Assembly (NCBI RefSeq): GCF_001279525.1
Contig: NZ_LGDY01000164.1
Coordinates: forward strand, 1-64,000
Source of the DNA: Nocardia sp. NRRL S-836
Lineage (GTDB): Bacteria; Actinomycetota; Actinomycetes; Mycobacteriales; Pseudonocardiaceae
DNA: 64,000 nucleotides
Direction of reading: 5' to 3'
Position 1 is the first letter of the stretch. Each line of letters begins with the position of its first letter. Shown here piece after piece: positions 1 through 8,988 of this stretch. Below the pieces are notes generated by a model, which did not search any database, was not told the DNA's origin, and saw nothing but the letters and a program-made list of their open reading frames with translations. Both the position numbers and the translations under genes were made by a program.

Positions 1-12
1 AGCTACTCAAAG

Positions 13-36
13 GAATACTCCTGACGAGGAGTATTC
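13..36 (-). other. Hairpin in the rRNA operon leader
   Basis: A perfect 10-bp inverted repeat (arms 13-22 and 27-36) closes a GACG tetraloop. It lies downstream of the four leftward rRNA promoters and just past the boxA-like element, so it would form in the precursor 5' of 16S rRNA. A role in processing is inferred. The 16S gene is outside the window. Confidence 0.55.
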
Positions 37-62
37 ATATTACTGGCTGTGTTATCGGCACG

Positions 63-83
63 CTGTTGAGTTCTCAAAGAACA
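63..83 (-). promoter_or_regulatory. boxA-like conserved rRNA leader element
   Basis: Read leftwards this is TGTTCTTTGAGAACTCAACA, the sequence typically found in actinobacterial rRNA leaders just before 16S, where it acts in antitermination or processing. It sits about 60 nt downstream of the nearest rRNA promoter, and that position supports the call. Confidence 0.75.
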
Positions 84-141
84 CGCGCTCACCGGATCCG
101 ATCTCCGTTTCCGGAGACTTTCTCTCGGGGCTTGTGTCGAA

Positions 142-171
142 AGCTTAGCTCGTTCGTTTTCGCTTTGTCAA
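142..171 (-). promoter_or_regulatory. rRNA operon promoter, most gene-proximal
   Basis: On the minus strand TTGACA (166-171) and TAAGCT (142-147) are separated by 18 bp. The TTGACA is an exact sigma-70-type -35. It is the last of four tandem promoters firing towards the left edge. Confidence 0.75.
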
Positions 172-237
172 ATCGGCCGTTTTGGCTTCTTCGGTGCGGC
201 GCAAACTCGCTTCGCATTCAGTTTTTGCTTGGTTCAG

Positions 238-267
238 AAGTTATCCGACTGGCTTTTCCGGTGTCAA
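238..267 (-). promoter_or_regulatory. rRNA operon promoter, second from gene
   Basis: On the minus strand TTGACA (262-267) and TAACTT (238-243) are separated by 18 bp. Both the -35 and the TAACTT box recur in the other tandem promoters of this leader. Confidence 0.7.
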
Positions 268-339
268 ATCGGGATCATTTTCAGATCCCGGACAGCCCGG
301 TAGGCCGTTCATTTACTTCTGGGGGTTTGACGCCGTGAA

Positions 340-368
340 ACCTTACCCGGCCCGATCCGCAGTGTCAA
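340..368 (-). promoter_or_regulatory. rRNA operon promoter, third from gene
   Basis: On the minus strand TTGACA (363-368) and TAAGGT (340-345) are separated by 17 bp. Same orientation and architecture as its three neighbours. Confidence 0.7.
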
Positions 369-404
369 CCGCTCGTTCCGGGGGTCTCGCTTGCGACCCG
401 GAGA

Positions 405-433
405 AAGTTACTCACCGGGACGGGCGGTGTCAA
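405..433 (-). promoter_or_regulatory. rRNA operon promoter, most distal, overlapping a stop codon
   Basis: On the minus strand TTGACA (428-433) and TAACTT (405-410) are separated by 17 bp. The TGA stop codon of the preceding glycosyltransferase gene lies inside this -35 hexamer, so the rRNA promoter array starts exactly where coding ends. Confidence 0.7.
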
Positions 434-3400
434 ATCGCCTGGTCAGCGGGCTGTTTGATCGGCACGGAGGGCGGCGGAGCCGTCGGCTTGGCGCCGACCG
501 GACGCGGTCGCAGCCACAACGTGACCGACCGCAGACCCTCCATCGCCCGCACGATCTGCTCGGGAGCGGCCGGTTGACGGGTGGCCAGCGGCACCAGGTC
601 GTAACCCCAGATGCCGAACTCCTTGAGGACCGTCACCGGATCGTCACCGAAGTCGGCGGTCGCGGTCGCGGAGAACTCCAGGAACACCTGCGGCCGGTCC
701 CTGCGCAGCAACCGGACCAGCCCGGCCAGTGCGCGATGACCGCGTCCGGGGGTGTCGACCCGCACGACCGAGAGCTTCATCCCCTGCGCCAGGGCGATCT
801 CGTCGAGCTCCTTGTCCAGGCGCACCGCCCGCACCCGCGGGACGTCCGCACCGGCGTCGGCCGGCAACGGCACCACCGACACACCGCCGGTCAGCGTCGG
901 CGCGGCCGCGAGCTCGCCCGTGCTCTCCCACGCGGCGCCCTCGATCACGGTCATCCGCGCGGCCACCGCGGCGGGCAGGTTCGCCGTCACGTTGTGCCGA
1001 AGCAACGCGGCGGCACCCGGATCGGGCTCGACGGCGACGACCGCGCCCATCAGCCCGAGCCGTGACAACACCCGGACCGAGTGGTAGCCGACGTACGCGC
1101 CGACGTCGAGGAAGATCCCGTCCGGCTCGATCTGCGCGTCCAGCAGTTCGGCGAGGTCCGGTTCCCACACGCCGTTGGACGACAGCAGCGGCAGCATGAA
1201 CGCGTCGTCGGCGGGCAGCCGCAGCAGGCCCGCGTCGCACAGCACCAGTGAGCTGCGCACCCCCGGCACGTCGGCGGAGGTCTCGTGCTGGCGCACGACC
1301 ACGCGCCGCAACGCGTCCGCGGTCTGCTGTGCCTGGTGAGCGGCACGGGTGACGGCGTCCAGGCGGGTGTCGCGCTCGCGGAAGACCTCGACGACCCGCG
1401 ACTCCAGGGCGTCGATCCGGTCGAGCGTGCGGTCCAGCGCCACGGTCAGCTTGTCGATCCGCTCGGCCAGCACGTCGCCGGTCTTCGCGCGCTTGGCCGC
1501 CTCGGCGACGACCGCGTCCTCGATCTCGCGCAGCCGACGGCCCTGACCGGCCAGGTCGGCGCGGACCCTGACCACGCCGTCGTCCACGCCGACGAGCTGG
1601 TCGCCGAAGTGCGACTGCCGTGCGGCGACCTGGTCGACCTCGGCGCGCAGCAGCTCCAGCTCGCCCGCGCCGACACCGGCCCGCAACGCGTCCTGCCGGT
1701 TGACCAGCTCGGACACCGTGCGTTCGACGCCGTCGACGAGGGTGTGGAGCACCTCGCGCATGTGGTTGTCGTAGTGGTCCAGCGCGCGCAGCATGACCTT
1801 GCGCAGCGCGGGCGCCATGGGCGTGCGGTGAGCGGATCCCACGTCGGGCTGGCGCAGCAGGGCGTGTTTGGCCGACTGCAGCGCGAGCAGCGGGTCGATC
1901 TCGGGCCGCGGCTTCGGCCGGCGTGCCCGCCACCCCCGGTAAGAGTGCTCGACGCGCTCGCGGAGGATCTCGCCAACGCGTGCGACGGACCGCACGGACA
2001 GCACGTGCTCCCGTGCGGCAACACCCAGTGCCGCCGCCGTGCCGAGGTCGTCGGCCAGGGACCGCATCAGCTTCGCGGCCGCCTGCACGTCGGGTTCCGC
2101 GCCCTGGTGGCACGGCACGAGCACCGCGGTCTTGCCGAACAGCTCGGCCACCGCGCCGTGGTCGGAGGCCAGCACGGGGATCCCGCGCACGGCGAGCTCG
2201 GCCAGGCGCAGTGCGATCCGGTCGTCCGCGCCGCCGCGGTGCAGTGACACGACGACGTCGGCCGTCTGGCACACGTCGAAGTCCTCGGCCAGGGAGATCC
2301 GCTGGTCGGAGGAGGTGGCGAGGCGCAGCCGCTCGGCGGCCTCCGGGTGGTCGTACGCACCGGTCACCGCGATCTGCAGCGACACGTCGGTGCGGTCCGG
2401 GAACGCGGTCAGGAACGCCGACACGACGCCGAGCACGTTGCCCGGCCTGTCCAGCGCGTGGTCCGCGATGGCCGCGAACACCACCACCGAGCCGGCCTCG
2501 TGCTCACGCGCTCCCACGTCGTGGACGGGCACCGGGACGACGCGCACGACCGGTCCGCCGGGGCGTTCCGCGGCAGCGCGTGACGCCTCGGACGACACCC
2601 ACAGCTCGTTCACGCCGGTGCGGTCGTCGGCCGGTGACGCGTCCAGCGCGACGTCGACGACGAACCGCCCGTCCGGCACCTCCTCGTCGGACGTGCGCAC
2701 GACGACGGGGTAACCGGCGGAGTCGGACACCGGCAGCCCGGACGCCCGCGCGGCCGCGAGCACCAGCTCGGCGAGCGGCCCGCTGCCGACGACGGACACG
2801 CCGAGCTGGTCGAGCAGCGCCGGGCCCTCGGTCCGCGGCTGCGGCACGGCGGGCACGGGCAGCCGCCCGGAGGCCACACCGGCACCGGCGCACCACTCCC
2901 GCCAGGCCTCGAAGTCCGCGCCGAACGGCGCCGGGAACTGCTGTTGCAACGCGGGGTCGGCGCGCCACACGGCGTCCGCCCAGCGCGTGCCGCCCTGCTC
3001 GGTCTGCTCGCACGCCCAGATGAGGAACCCGCCACCGCCGTCCGCGCCGAACGCCGGCAGCGGTGTCGGCGAGGTGGCCCGGTAGTCGGCGCGCAGCTCG
3101 GACGGGATGACCGTGCCGTCGATCAACGTCCCGAACCGGTAGGGCACCGGGGCCGTGGTCCACCCGCAGCGCACCAGCTCGGCGCGGTAGGCCGTGCACA
3201 GCTCGGCGACCAGGGGGTGCTCGGACAGCAGCACGCGCGGCCGTTCGACGAACTCGGCCGACAGCATCCACGGCCGCAGCGGGTCGAAGCCCGCGAAGTG
3301 CACGGTCAGCAGGTCCTCGCCGATGACGGTCAGCGAGCCGGACTCCGAGCGGTGCAGCGGCCGGTCGGCCACGTTCCACACCGACAGTCCGACCCGTGCG

Positions 3401-3957
3401 TCACGCACGACGTGGTGCGGCACGATCGCCGGCATGTCCAACGAACCGAGGTAGGGCTCGGAACCGGGTCCGACCGCGATGAAACCGGGGTCGAACGCGC
3501 CGTGCTCGTGCAGCTCCCACGGTCCCGGCTGCAACCCGTCGTCCGGCAGCGGCCGCAGCGTGCGCGGCAGCAGCACGACCGGCGCCGTGCGCAACGCCTC
3601 CAGCACCAGCTTCGTGACCGACCCGAACACCTGCACCCACGGGTCGAGGTAGAGCACCGGCATGCCCTGCTGCAGCAACGCCTCCAGCAAGCGCGGCAGC
3701 ACCGCCGCCTTCAGCCCCGCCGCGTCCAGCTCGGTGGCCAGCACGTGCAGCTCGACCTCGGACACACCGATCTCGAGCGGGGTGATGAGGCCGGGACCGA
3801 CGTGCTCCGGCTGCGCGTCGACGACCAGCGCGACGAACCTGCCTTCGGGGTGCTCCGCGAGGAAGGAGCTGGACAGCACCTTCACCGCGGGCAGCTCCGC
3901 GGCCGTGGCGACCGTGCACGCGCAGATCGTCGGCTGGAACTCGGGTACCTCAGTCAC
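430..3957 (-). CDS. Glycosyltransferase / coiled-coil / FkbM methyltransferase fusion
   Basis: A protein of about 1175 residues with at least three parts. The N-terminal ~400 residues resemble the front of actinobacterial sugar-transferase proteins (a segment SFLAEHPEGRFVALVVD near residue 30). Residues ~480-700 look like a GT-B glycosyltransferase C-domain, ending in a GIPVLASDHGAVAELF sugar-nucleotide-binding segment. Residues ~715-890 are a long charged helical, probably coiled-coil, stretch. Residues ~900-1150 form an FkbM-family SAM-dependent methyltransferase with motif I FLDVGAYVGYHS and an acidic AVEPDPGA loop. The likely role is building or O-methylating a surface glycan. I chose GTG at 3957 because an upstream extension would run into glnA; no strong Shine-Dalgarno is visible. 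The gene ends at the rRNA promoter array. The substrate cannot be read from the sequence. Confidence 0.7.
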   Translation of the reverse strand: MTEVPEFQPTICACTVATAAELPAVKVLSSSFLAEHPEGRFVALVVDAQPEHVGPGLITPLEIGVSEVELHVLATELDAAGLKAAVLPRLLEALLQQGMPVLYLDPWVQVFGSVTKLVLEALRTAPVVLLPRTLRPLPDDGLQPGPWELHEHGAFDPGFIAVGPGSEPYLGSLDMPAIVPHHVVRDARVGLSVWNVADRPLHRSESGSLTVIGEDLLTVHFAGFDPLRPWMLSAEFVERPRVLLSEHPLVAELCTAYRAELVRCGWTTAPVPYRFGTLIDGTVIPSELRADYRATSPTPLPAFGADGGGGFLIWACEQTEQGGTRWADAVWRADPALQQQFPAPFGADFEAWREWCAGAGVASGRLPVPAVPQPRTEGPALLDQLGVSVVGSGPLAELVLAAARASGLPVSDSAGYPVVVRTSDEEVPDGRFVVDVALDASPADDRTGVNELWVSSEASRAAAERPGGPVVRVVPVPVHDVGAREHEAGSVVVFAAIADHALDRPGNVLGVVSAFLTAFPDRTDVSLQIAVTGAYDHPEAAERLRLATSSDQRISLAEDFDVCQTADVVVSLHRGGADDRIALRLAELAVRGIPVLASDHGAVAELFGKTAVLVPCHQGAEPDVQAAAKLMRSLADDLGTAAALGVAAREHVLSVRSVARVGEILRERVEHSYRGWRARRPKPRPEIDPLLALQSAKHALLRQPDVGSAHRTPMAPALRKVMLRALDHYDNHMREVLHTLVDGVERTVSELVNRQDALRAGVGAGELELLRAEVDQVAARQSHFGDQLVGVDDGVVRVRADLAGQGRRLREIEDAVVAEAAKRAKTGDVLAERIDKLTVALDRTLDRIDALESRVVEVFRERDTRLDAVTRAAHQAQQTADALRRVVVRQHETSADVPGVRSSLVLCDAGLLRLPADDAFMLPLLSSNGVWEPDLAELLDAQIEPDGIFLDVGAYVGYHSVRVLSRLGLMGAVVAVEPDPGAAALLRHNVTANLPAAVAARMTVIEGAAWESTGELAAAPTLTGGVSVVPLPADAGADVPRVRAVRLDKELDEIALAQGMKLSVVRVDTPGRGHRALAGLVRLLRRDRPQVFLEFSATATADFGDDPVTVLKEFGIWGYDLVPLATRQPAAPEQIVRAMEGLRSVTLWLRPRPVGAKPTAPPPSVPIKQPADQAI

Positions 3958-3976
3958 GGAGAGCAACGTAGCGGCC

Positions 3977-5320
3977 TCACAGCACGGGAAGAAGTGTGCG
4001 CAACTCGTACGGGGTGACGCTACGACGGTACGCGTCCCACTCCGTCCTCTTGTTGCGCAGGAAGAAGTCGTAGACGTGCTCGCCGAGCGCTTCCGGGAGC
4101 AGCTCCGAGTTCTCCATCTCGGTGAGCGCCTCGCCGAGGTTCTGCGGCAGGTTCGCGTAGCCCGCGGCACGGCGTTCGCGGTCGGTCAGCGACCACACGT
4201 CGTCCTCGGCGGGCGGCGGCAGCTCGTAGCCCTTCTCGATGCCCTTGAGGCCGGCGGCCAGGATCACCGAGTACGCCAGGTACGGGTTGCACGCGGAGTC
4301 CAGCGTGCGGACCTCGACGCGGCGCGACGACGACTTGCCCGGCGAGTACATCGGCACGCGGACCAGCGCGGAGCGGTTGGCGTGGCCCCAGCACACGGCC
4401 GTGGGGGCCTCGCCGCCGACGATCAGGCGCTTGTAGGAGTTGACCCACTGGTTGGTGACGCCGGAGATCTCGCGCGCGTGCTTGAGGATGCCCGCGACGA
4501 ACATCTTGCCGATGTCGGAGAGCTGGTAGGGGTCTTCCTCGTCGTAGAACGCGTTGCGGTCGCCCTCGAACAGCGACAGGTGGGTGTGCATGCCCGAGCC
4601 CGGCTGGTCGGAGAACGGCTTGGGCATGAACGAGGCGCGCACGCCCTGCGTGATCGCGACCTCCTTCACCACGTACCGGAACGTCATGACGTTGTCGGCC
4701 ATGGTCAGCGCGTCGGCGTAGCGCAGGTCGATCTCCTGCTGGCCGGGCGCGCCCTCGTGGTGGCTGAACTCGACGGAGATGCCCATGGCCTCCAGCGCCT
4801 CGATGGCGTGGCGGCGGAAGTGCGTGGCGGTCTCGTGCGAGGTCTGGTCGAAGAACCCGCCGTTGTCGGCGGGGACCGGCTCGCTGCCGTCGCCGGGCAG
4901 GTCCTTGAGCAGGAAGAACTCGATCTCGGGGTGCACGTAGCAGGTGAACCCGGCCTCGCTGGCCTTCGACAGCGTCCTGCGCAGCACGTGGCGCGGGTCG
5001 GCCCACGACGGGGAACCGTCCGGCATGGTGATGTCGCAGAACATGCGCGCGGAGTAGTTGTTGCCCTCCGGCGTCTGCCAGGGCAGCACCTGGAACGTGG
5101 CGGGGTCCGGCTTCGCGACCATGTCCGACTCGTAGACGCGCGCGAAGCCCTCGATGGCGGAGCCGTCGAAGCCGATGCCCTCGCTGAAGGCGCCTTCCAG
5201 TTCGGCGGGTGCGACCGCCACGGACTTCAAGAAGCCGAGGACGTCGGTGAACCAGAGCCGGACGAACCGGATGTCGCGTTCCTCGAGCGTGCGGAGCACG
5301 AACTCCTGCTGGCGGTCCAT
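3977..5320 (-). CDS. glnA2: Type I glutamine synthetase, GlnA2 class
   Basis: A 447-residue cytosolic enzyme of the family that ligates ammonia to glutamate using ATP. It starts MDRQQEFVLRTLEERDIRFV and aligns from end to end with mycobacterial GlnA2 (446 aa). The signature segments GIGFDGSAIEGF, EIEFFLLKD, VEFSHHEGAPGQQEIDLRYA and NSYKRL are all present. The region that carries the adenylylation tyrosine (N-L-Y-x-L-P) in GlnA1-type enzymes reads DDVWSLT here, so GlnE control is not expected. Some actinobacterial paralogues of this class ligate polyamines instead, which sequence alone cannot exclude. The start ATG lies 7 nt after a -10 box (TAGGCT, 5328-5333), suggesting a leaderless transcript. 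It is divergent from lprG and upstream of the glycosyltransferase fusion. Confidence 0.9.
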   Translation of the reverse strand: MDRQQEFVLRTLEERDIRFVRLWFTDVLGFLKSVAVAPAELEGAFSEGIGFDGSAIEGFARVYESDMVAKPDPATFQVLPWQTPEGNNYSARMFCDITMPDGSPSWADPRHVLRRTLSKASEAGFTCYVHPEIEFFLLKDLPGDGSEPVPADNGGFFDQTSHETATHFRRHAIEALEAMGISVEFSHHEGAPGQQEIDLRYADALTMADNVMTFRYVVKEVAITQGVRASFMPKPFSDQPGSGMHTHLSLFEGDRNAFYDEEDPYQLSDIGKMFVAGILKHAREISGVTNQWVNSYKRLIVGGEAPTAVCWGHANRSALVRVPMYSPGKSSSRRVEVRTLDSACNPYLAYSVILAAGLKGIEKGYELPPPAEDDVWSLTDRERRAAGYANLPQNLGEALTEMENSELLPEALGEHVYDFFLRNKRTEWDAYRRSVTPYELRTLLPVL

Positions 5321-5327
5321 AACGCGC

Positions 5328-5355
5328 AGCCTAAGGCCTGGGGGGACTCTACGAT
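5328..5355. promoter_or_regulatory. Divergent leaderless promoters of glnA2 and lprG
   Basis: Two -10 boxes face away from each other in a 41-bp gap. TAGGCT on the minus strand (5328-5333) is 7 nt before the glnA2 ATG. TACGAT on the plus strand (5350-5355) is 6 nt before the lprG ATG. Neither gene has a Shine-Dalgarno sequence. The spacing puts +1 at or next to the start codon, and each -35 region would overlap the other's -10 region. Confidence 0.55.
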
Positions 5356-5361
5356 CAACGC

Positions 5362-5997
5362 ATGTCCGCCCGTTGGTTGTCGGTTTGCTTACTCGCCCTG
5401 CTCACGAGCTGCACCTCAGGCGGGGATCTCCCCGATGGTGCGACCTTGCTCTCGAAATCGGCGGAGGCGATGCGCTCGGTGTCGAGCGTCCACTTCTCCA
5501 TCAAGGTCGACGGGGAGCTCCCGGACGTGCCGGTGAAGGACGCCGACGGCGACCTCACCTCGGCCGGGGAGTCCAAGGGCAACGCGAAGGTGACCTTCGC
5601 GGGTCAGCTGCTGTCCGTCGAGTACGTGCTGACCGGCGGGAACCTGCACTTCAAGGGCCCGACCGGCGGGTACACGAAGCTGCCGGCGGCGTTCGCGGGC
5701 CAGGTGTACGACCCGTCGGCGATCCTGAACCCGGACAAGGGCGTGGCGAAGGTGCTGGCCGCGGCGAAGGACCCGAAGACCAAGTCGTCCGGTGACGTGT
5801 CCGTGGTCGAGGCGACCGTGCCGAAGGACGTGGCCGCGGGCCTGGTGCCCGGCATCTCCGCGGACGTGAAGGCGACGTTCTCGATCGACAAGGACTCGAT
5901 GCTGAAGAACGCGCTGTTCGAGCTGCCCGGCGGGCAGAAGGTCGACGTCGGGCTGAAGGACTTCAACAAGCCCGTCACGGTGACGGCACCCGCATAA
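5362..5997 (+). CDS. lprG: LppX/LprAFG-family lipoprotein, LprG-like
   Basis: A 211-residue exported lipoprotein. The N-terminus has a short hydrophobic stretch ending in the lipobox LLTSC (Cys near residue 17). The mature part is a single LppX_LprAFG fold, a hydrophobic-pocket lipid carrier. In mycobacteria LprG carries triacylated glycolipids and works with the efflux protein P55 encoded just downstream. The same arrangement occurs here: the stop codon is one base before the start of the MFS gene, so the two are almost certainly translated together. A shared lipid-export role is inferred from family and context. Translation appears leaderless. Confidence 0.85.
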   Translation: MSARWLSVCLLALLTSCTSGGDLPDGATLLSKSAEAMRSVSSVHFSIKVDGELPDVPVKDADGDLTSAGESKGNAKVTFAGQLLSVEYVLTGGNLHFKGPTGGYTKLPAAFAGQVYDPSAILNPDKGVAKVLAAAKDPKTKSSGDVSVVEATVPKDVAAGLVPGISADVKATFSIDKDSMLKNALFELPGGQKVDVGLKDFNKPVTVTAPA

Positions 5998-5998
5998 C

Positions 5999-7510
5999 GT
6001 GCGCAAAGTAGCCCTCGCCGCGTCCGGCGCGGCCGTGCTTCTGGGTGCGTTGGACGCGTACGTCGTCGTCGGCGTGCTCACGGACATGGTGCGCGACCTC
6101 GGCATCGCGGTGAACCAGCTGGAGCAGGCCACGCCGATCGTCACCGGGTACCTGCTCGGGTACGTGGCGGGCATGCCGTTGCTCGGGCAGCTGTCGGACC
6201 GGCTGGGGCGGCGGTTCGTGCTGCAGGTGTCGCTGCTCGGGTTCCTCGTGGGGTCCGTGGTGACGGCGCTGGCGGCGGACGTGCCGTTGCTGGTGCTCGG
6301 CCGGGTGGTGCAGGGGCTCGCCGGCGGTGCGCTGCTGCCGGTGACGATGGCGCTGGTCGCGGACCTGTGGGAGGCCGGGAAGCGGTCGGCCGCGCTCGGG
6401 ACCGTGGGTGCGGCGCAGGAGCTCGGGTCGGTGCTCGGCACGCTCTACGGCATCGGGGTGGCGTCGCTGTTCAACGCGATGCCGTTGTTCGAGGCGTGGG
6501 AGCCGCAGAGCTGGCGGTGGGTGTTCTGGGTCAACGTGCCGTTGGCGGTCATCGCGATGGTGATCGTGCAACGGACCGTGCCGAACACACGGCGTCCTGT
6601 TCGGATCGACGTCGTCGGCGGTGTGCTGCTGGCCGTGGCGTTGTCGCTGCTCGTGGTGGCCCTGTACAACCCGAAGCCCGCCGAGTCGGTGCTGCCGTCG
6701 TGGGGCTGGCCGGTGCTCGGGGCGGCCCTGGTGGTGCTGGCGGGCTTCTTCGGGTGGGAACGCCGTGCCGCCGTGCGGCTCATCGACCCCGAGGGCGTGC
6801 GGTGGGGGCCGTTCTGGGCCGTGCTCGGGGTGTCGCTGGCGGCCGGTGCGGCGTTGATGGTGACGCTGGTCGACGTGGAGCTGTTCGCGCAGACGGTGCT
6901 GCGGCGGGACTCGGCCGCGGCGGCGACGCTGCTGACCCGGTTCCTCGTGGCGCTGCCGGTCGGTGCGGTCCTGGGTGGACTGCTGGCCGGCCGGGTCGGT
7001 GACCGCTGGGTGTCGTTCGGCGGTCTGGCGATTGCATCGGTGTCGTACGTGTTCATCGCGCGGTGGCCCGCGGATGTCAGCGGGCTCGTGCTCACGCGGG
7101 ACCTCGCGATCGCCGGGTTCGGGCTGGGCCTGGTGATCGCGCCGCTGTCCGGTGCGGTGCTGCGGGTCGTGCCGCCGATCCGGCACGGGGTGGCGTCGGC
7201 GTTCGTCGTCGTCGCGCGCATGACGGGCATGCTCGTGGGCGTGGCGGCGTTGTCCGCGTGGGGACTGCACCGCTTCCGCGAGCTCACAGCAGACCTGGCC
7301 ACCCCGCTGCCGTTCGGGGTCGAGCCCGCCGAGTTCCAGCGGCAGTTCGCCGAGTACCAGCGCGGGCTCACCGAGGCGCTGCTCACCGAGTACCACGAGA
7401 TCTTCCTGATCACGTCGGTGATCTGCGCGCTCGGAGCGCTGGGCTCGGTCTTCCTGCCCGGCCGTCAGCAGACCGGGTCGGTCTCCGGCAACCTCAGCTC
7501 CACCAGGTAG
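5999..7510 (+). CDS. MFS transporter, P55 (Rv1410c) homologue
   Basis: A 503-residue, ~14-TM drug/lipid efflux protein of the major facilitator superfamily. The N-terminus [15 protein letters not shown] followed by [10 protein letters not shown] (the motif A loop between TM2 and TM3) and [11 protein letters not shown] is the pattern of mycobacterial P55, partner of LprG. It starts with GTG one base after the lprG stop. Its last 46 bases overlap the 3' end of the convergent hydrolase gene. The likely role is export of lipids such as triacylglycerides across the inner membrane together with LprG; tetracycline-type drug efflux is also known for the family. Confidence 0.85.
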   Translation: MRKVALAASGAAVLLGALDAYVVVGVLTDMVRDLGIAVNQLEQATPIVTGYLLGYVAGMPLLGQLSDRLGRRFVLQVSLLGFLVGSVVTALAADVPLLVLGRVVQGLAGGALLPVTMALVADLWEAGKRSAALGTVGAAQELGSVLGTLYGIGVASLFNAMPLFEAWEPQSWRWVFWVNVPLAVIAMVIVQRTVPNTRRPVRIDVVGGVLLAVALSLLVVALYNPKPAESVLPSWGWPVLGAALVVLAGFFGWERRAAVRLIDPEGVRWGPFWAVLGVSLAAGAALMVTLVDVELFAQTVLRRDSAAAATLLTRFLVALPVGAVLGGLLAGRVGDRWVSFGGLAIASVSYVFIARWPADVSGLVLTRDLAIAGFGLGLVIAPLSGAVLRVVPPIRHGVASAFVVVARMTGMLVGVAALSAWGLHRFRELTADLATPLPFGVEPAEFQRQFAEYQRGLTEALLTEYHEIFLITSVICALGALGSVFLPGRQQTGSVSGNLSSTR

Positions 7511-8988
7511 TTCGTCGCCACCCCGTCCACGCAGCCGATGCCGGCCAGGAACGCCGTGTGCTGGTTGCCGTTGTAGGTCAGCAGCCGCGCGCCCAGTGCG
7601 GCCGCGAGGTCCACACCGGACTGGTACGGCGTGGCCGGGTCGCCGGTGGTCGAGATGACGAGCACCTGCGGCAGCCCGGTGACGTTCGGCGGATGCGGTT
7701 CCGACGTGTGCGGAGCGGGCCAGAACGCGCACGGGCCGAGGGCGGCGTCGTCGGTGGGGACGGTGTCGTTGCCCAGGATCTCCAGCAGTCTGCGGCGGTT
7801 GGACTCCAGCGTGGCGCGGTCCTTGACCGGCGGTTCGTCGACGCAGCGGATCGCGACGAACGCGTCCTGGATGCGCGAGTACGTGCCGTCCTGGGCGCGG
7901 CCGAGGTACTGGTCGGCGAGCTGCAGCAACGTGGTGCCGCGGTTGGCGCGCAGCTCCTGCAGGCCCTTGAGCGCGGTCTCCCACAGCCGGTCGCTGTACA
8001 TCGCCTGGATGATCGCCGTGTTCGCGTCCGAGTGCGACAGCCTGCGGTCGCCGACGGCCAGCGGTGCCTTCTTCAGCGGCTCGATCAGCTGCCGGAACTT
8101 CGACTCGGCGACGCCCGTGTCCTTCCCGATGGGACAGTCGCGTTGCGCGCACCAGCCCGCGAACCGCTGGAACGCCTGCTCGAAGCCCTGCGCCTGGCGG
8201 GCCGCCGCGTCCACCTTGTCGCCGTCGACGGCCACCGCGCCGTCGAGCACCATCGCGCGCACGTTGCGCGGGTACATCTCGGCGTACAACGTGCCGATGC
8301 GCGTGCCGTAGGAGTAGCCGAGGTAGGTCAGCTTCTTCTCGCCCAGCGCGGCACGCAGCACGTCCACGTCCCGTGCGACGTCACGGGTGCCGACGTTGCG
8401 CAGCAGGTCGATGCCGCTGCGCTGGGCGCACTTGTCGACGAAGAACCTGTTCTCCGACTCCGTCTGGCTCGCGTTCTCGCCCCTGGGCCGCAGCCGCTGG
8501 GCGTCCCGTTCGGCGTCGGTGAGGCACTGCACGCGCGGCTGGCTCGCCCCGACGCCGCGCGGGTCGAAGCCGACCACGTCGAACCGCCTGCCGACCGGGT
8601 TGTTCGGCTGCATGTTCGCGACGTGCGTCATGCCCGAACCACCCGGACCGCCGGGGTTCACCACGAGCGAGCCGACCCGGCGCTGCTGCTCGGCGGCGGG
8701 CCGACGTAACAGCGCGATCGTGATCGTGCCGATGTCCGGCTTCTCGTAGTCGAGCGGTACGTACAGCCGTGCGCACTGGATGCCTTCGCGTTCGAACAGG
8801 CCCTTGCTCTTCGCATCGGTCGCGTAGGGCTGGCACGCGCCCCACGACAACGCCTGCGCGTAAAAGCGTTCGATGCCCTTGCGCGCGGCGACCGCGCTGC
8901 CGTCGATGCGCGCGTAGGACGTGGACGTGCCGAGAACGACGATCAGGGCGAACAGGGCCGCGGTGACTCGGGACCGCCGCTTCGTCAT
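7465..8988 (-). CDS. Exported alpha/beta-hydrolase with TAP-like C-terminus
   Basis: About 507 residues. An N-terminal hydrophobic helix after MTKRRSR indicates export; no lipobox cysteine is seen. The alpha/beta-hydrolase core shows NPGGPGGSG (oxyanion loop), [10 protein letters not shown] (nucleophile serine, about residue 227) and a C-terminal [13 protein letters not shown]...QHTAFL segment with the catalytic Asp and His. This is the tripeptidyl-aminopeptidase family that includes Hip1/CaeA of M. tuberculosis, serine proteases/esterases of the cell envelope. The chosen ATG overlaps the stop of the upstream paralogue by 4 bp (ATGA), so the two form an operon and probably arose by tandem duplication. 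Confidence 0.8.
   Translation of the reverse strand: MTKRRSRVTAALFALIVVLGTSTSYARIDGSAVAARKGIERFYAQALSWGACQPYATDAKSKGLFEREGIQCARLYVPLDYEKPDIGTITIALLRRPAAEQQRRVGSLVVNPGGPGGSGMTHVANMQPNNPVGRRFDVVGFDPRGVGASQPRVQCLTDAERDAQRLRPRGENASQTESENRFFVDKCAQRSGIDLLRNVGTRDVARDVDVLRAALGEKKLTYLGYSYGTRIGTLYAEMYPRNVRAMVLDGAVAVDGDKVDAAARQAQGFEQAFQRFAGWCAQRDCPIGKDTGVAESKFRQLIEPLKKAPLAVGDRRLSHSDANTAIIQAMYSDRLWETALKGLQELRANRGTTLLQLADQYLGRAQDGTYSRIQDAFVAIRCVDEPPVKDRATLESNRRRLLEILGNDTVPTDDAALGPCAFWPAPHTSEPHPPNVTGLPQVLVISTTGDPATPYQSGVDLAAALGARLLTYNGNQHTAFLAGIGCVDGVATNYLVELRLPETDPVC

Noticed and set aside
644..2272. Long Arg/Ala-rich open frame on the minus strand
   Set aside because: Shadow frame of the fusion gene; composition typical of out-of-frame high-GC DNA, with no domain.
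3958..4170. N-terminal extension of the glycosyltransferase fusion gene
   Set aside because: It lies inside and in the same direction as glnA2's 3' end and reads as Arg/Ser/Thr-rich non-conserved sequence; the conserved part begins at the GTG at 3957.
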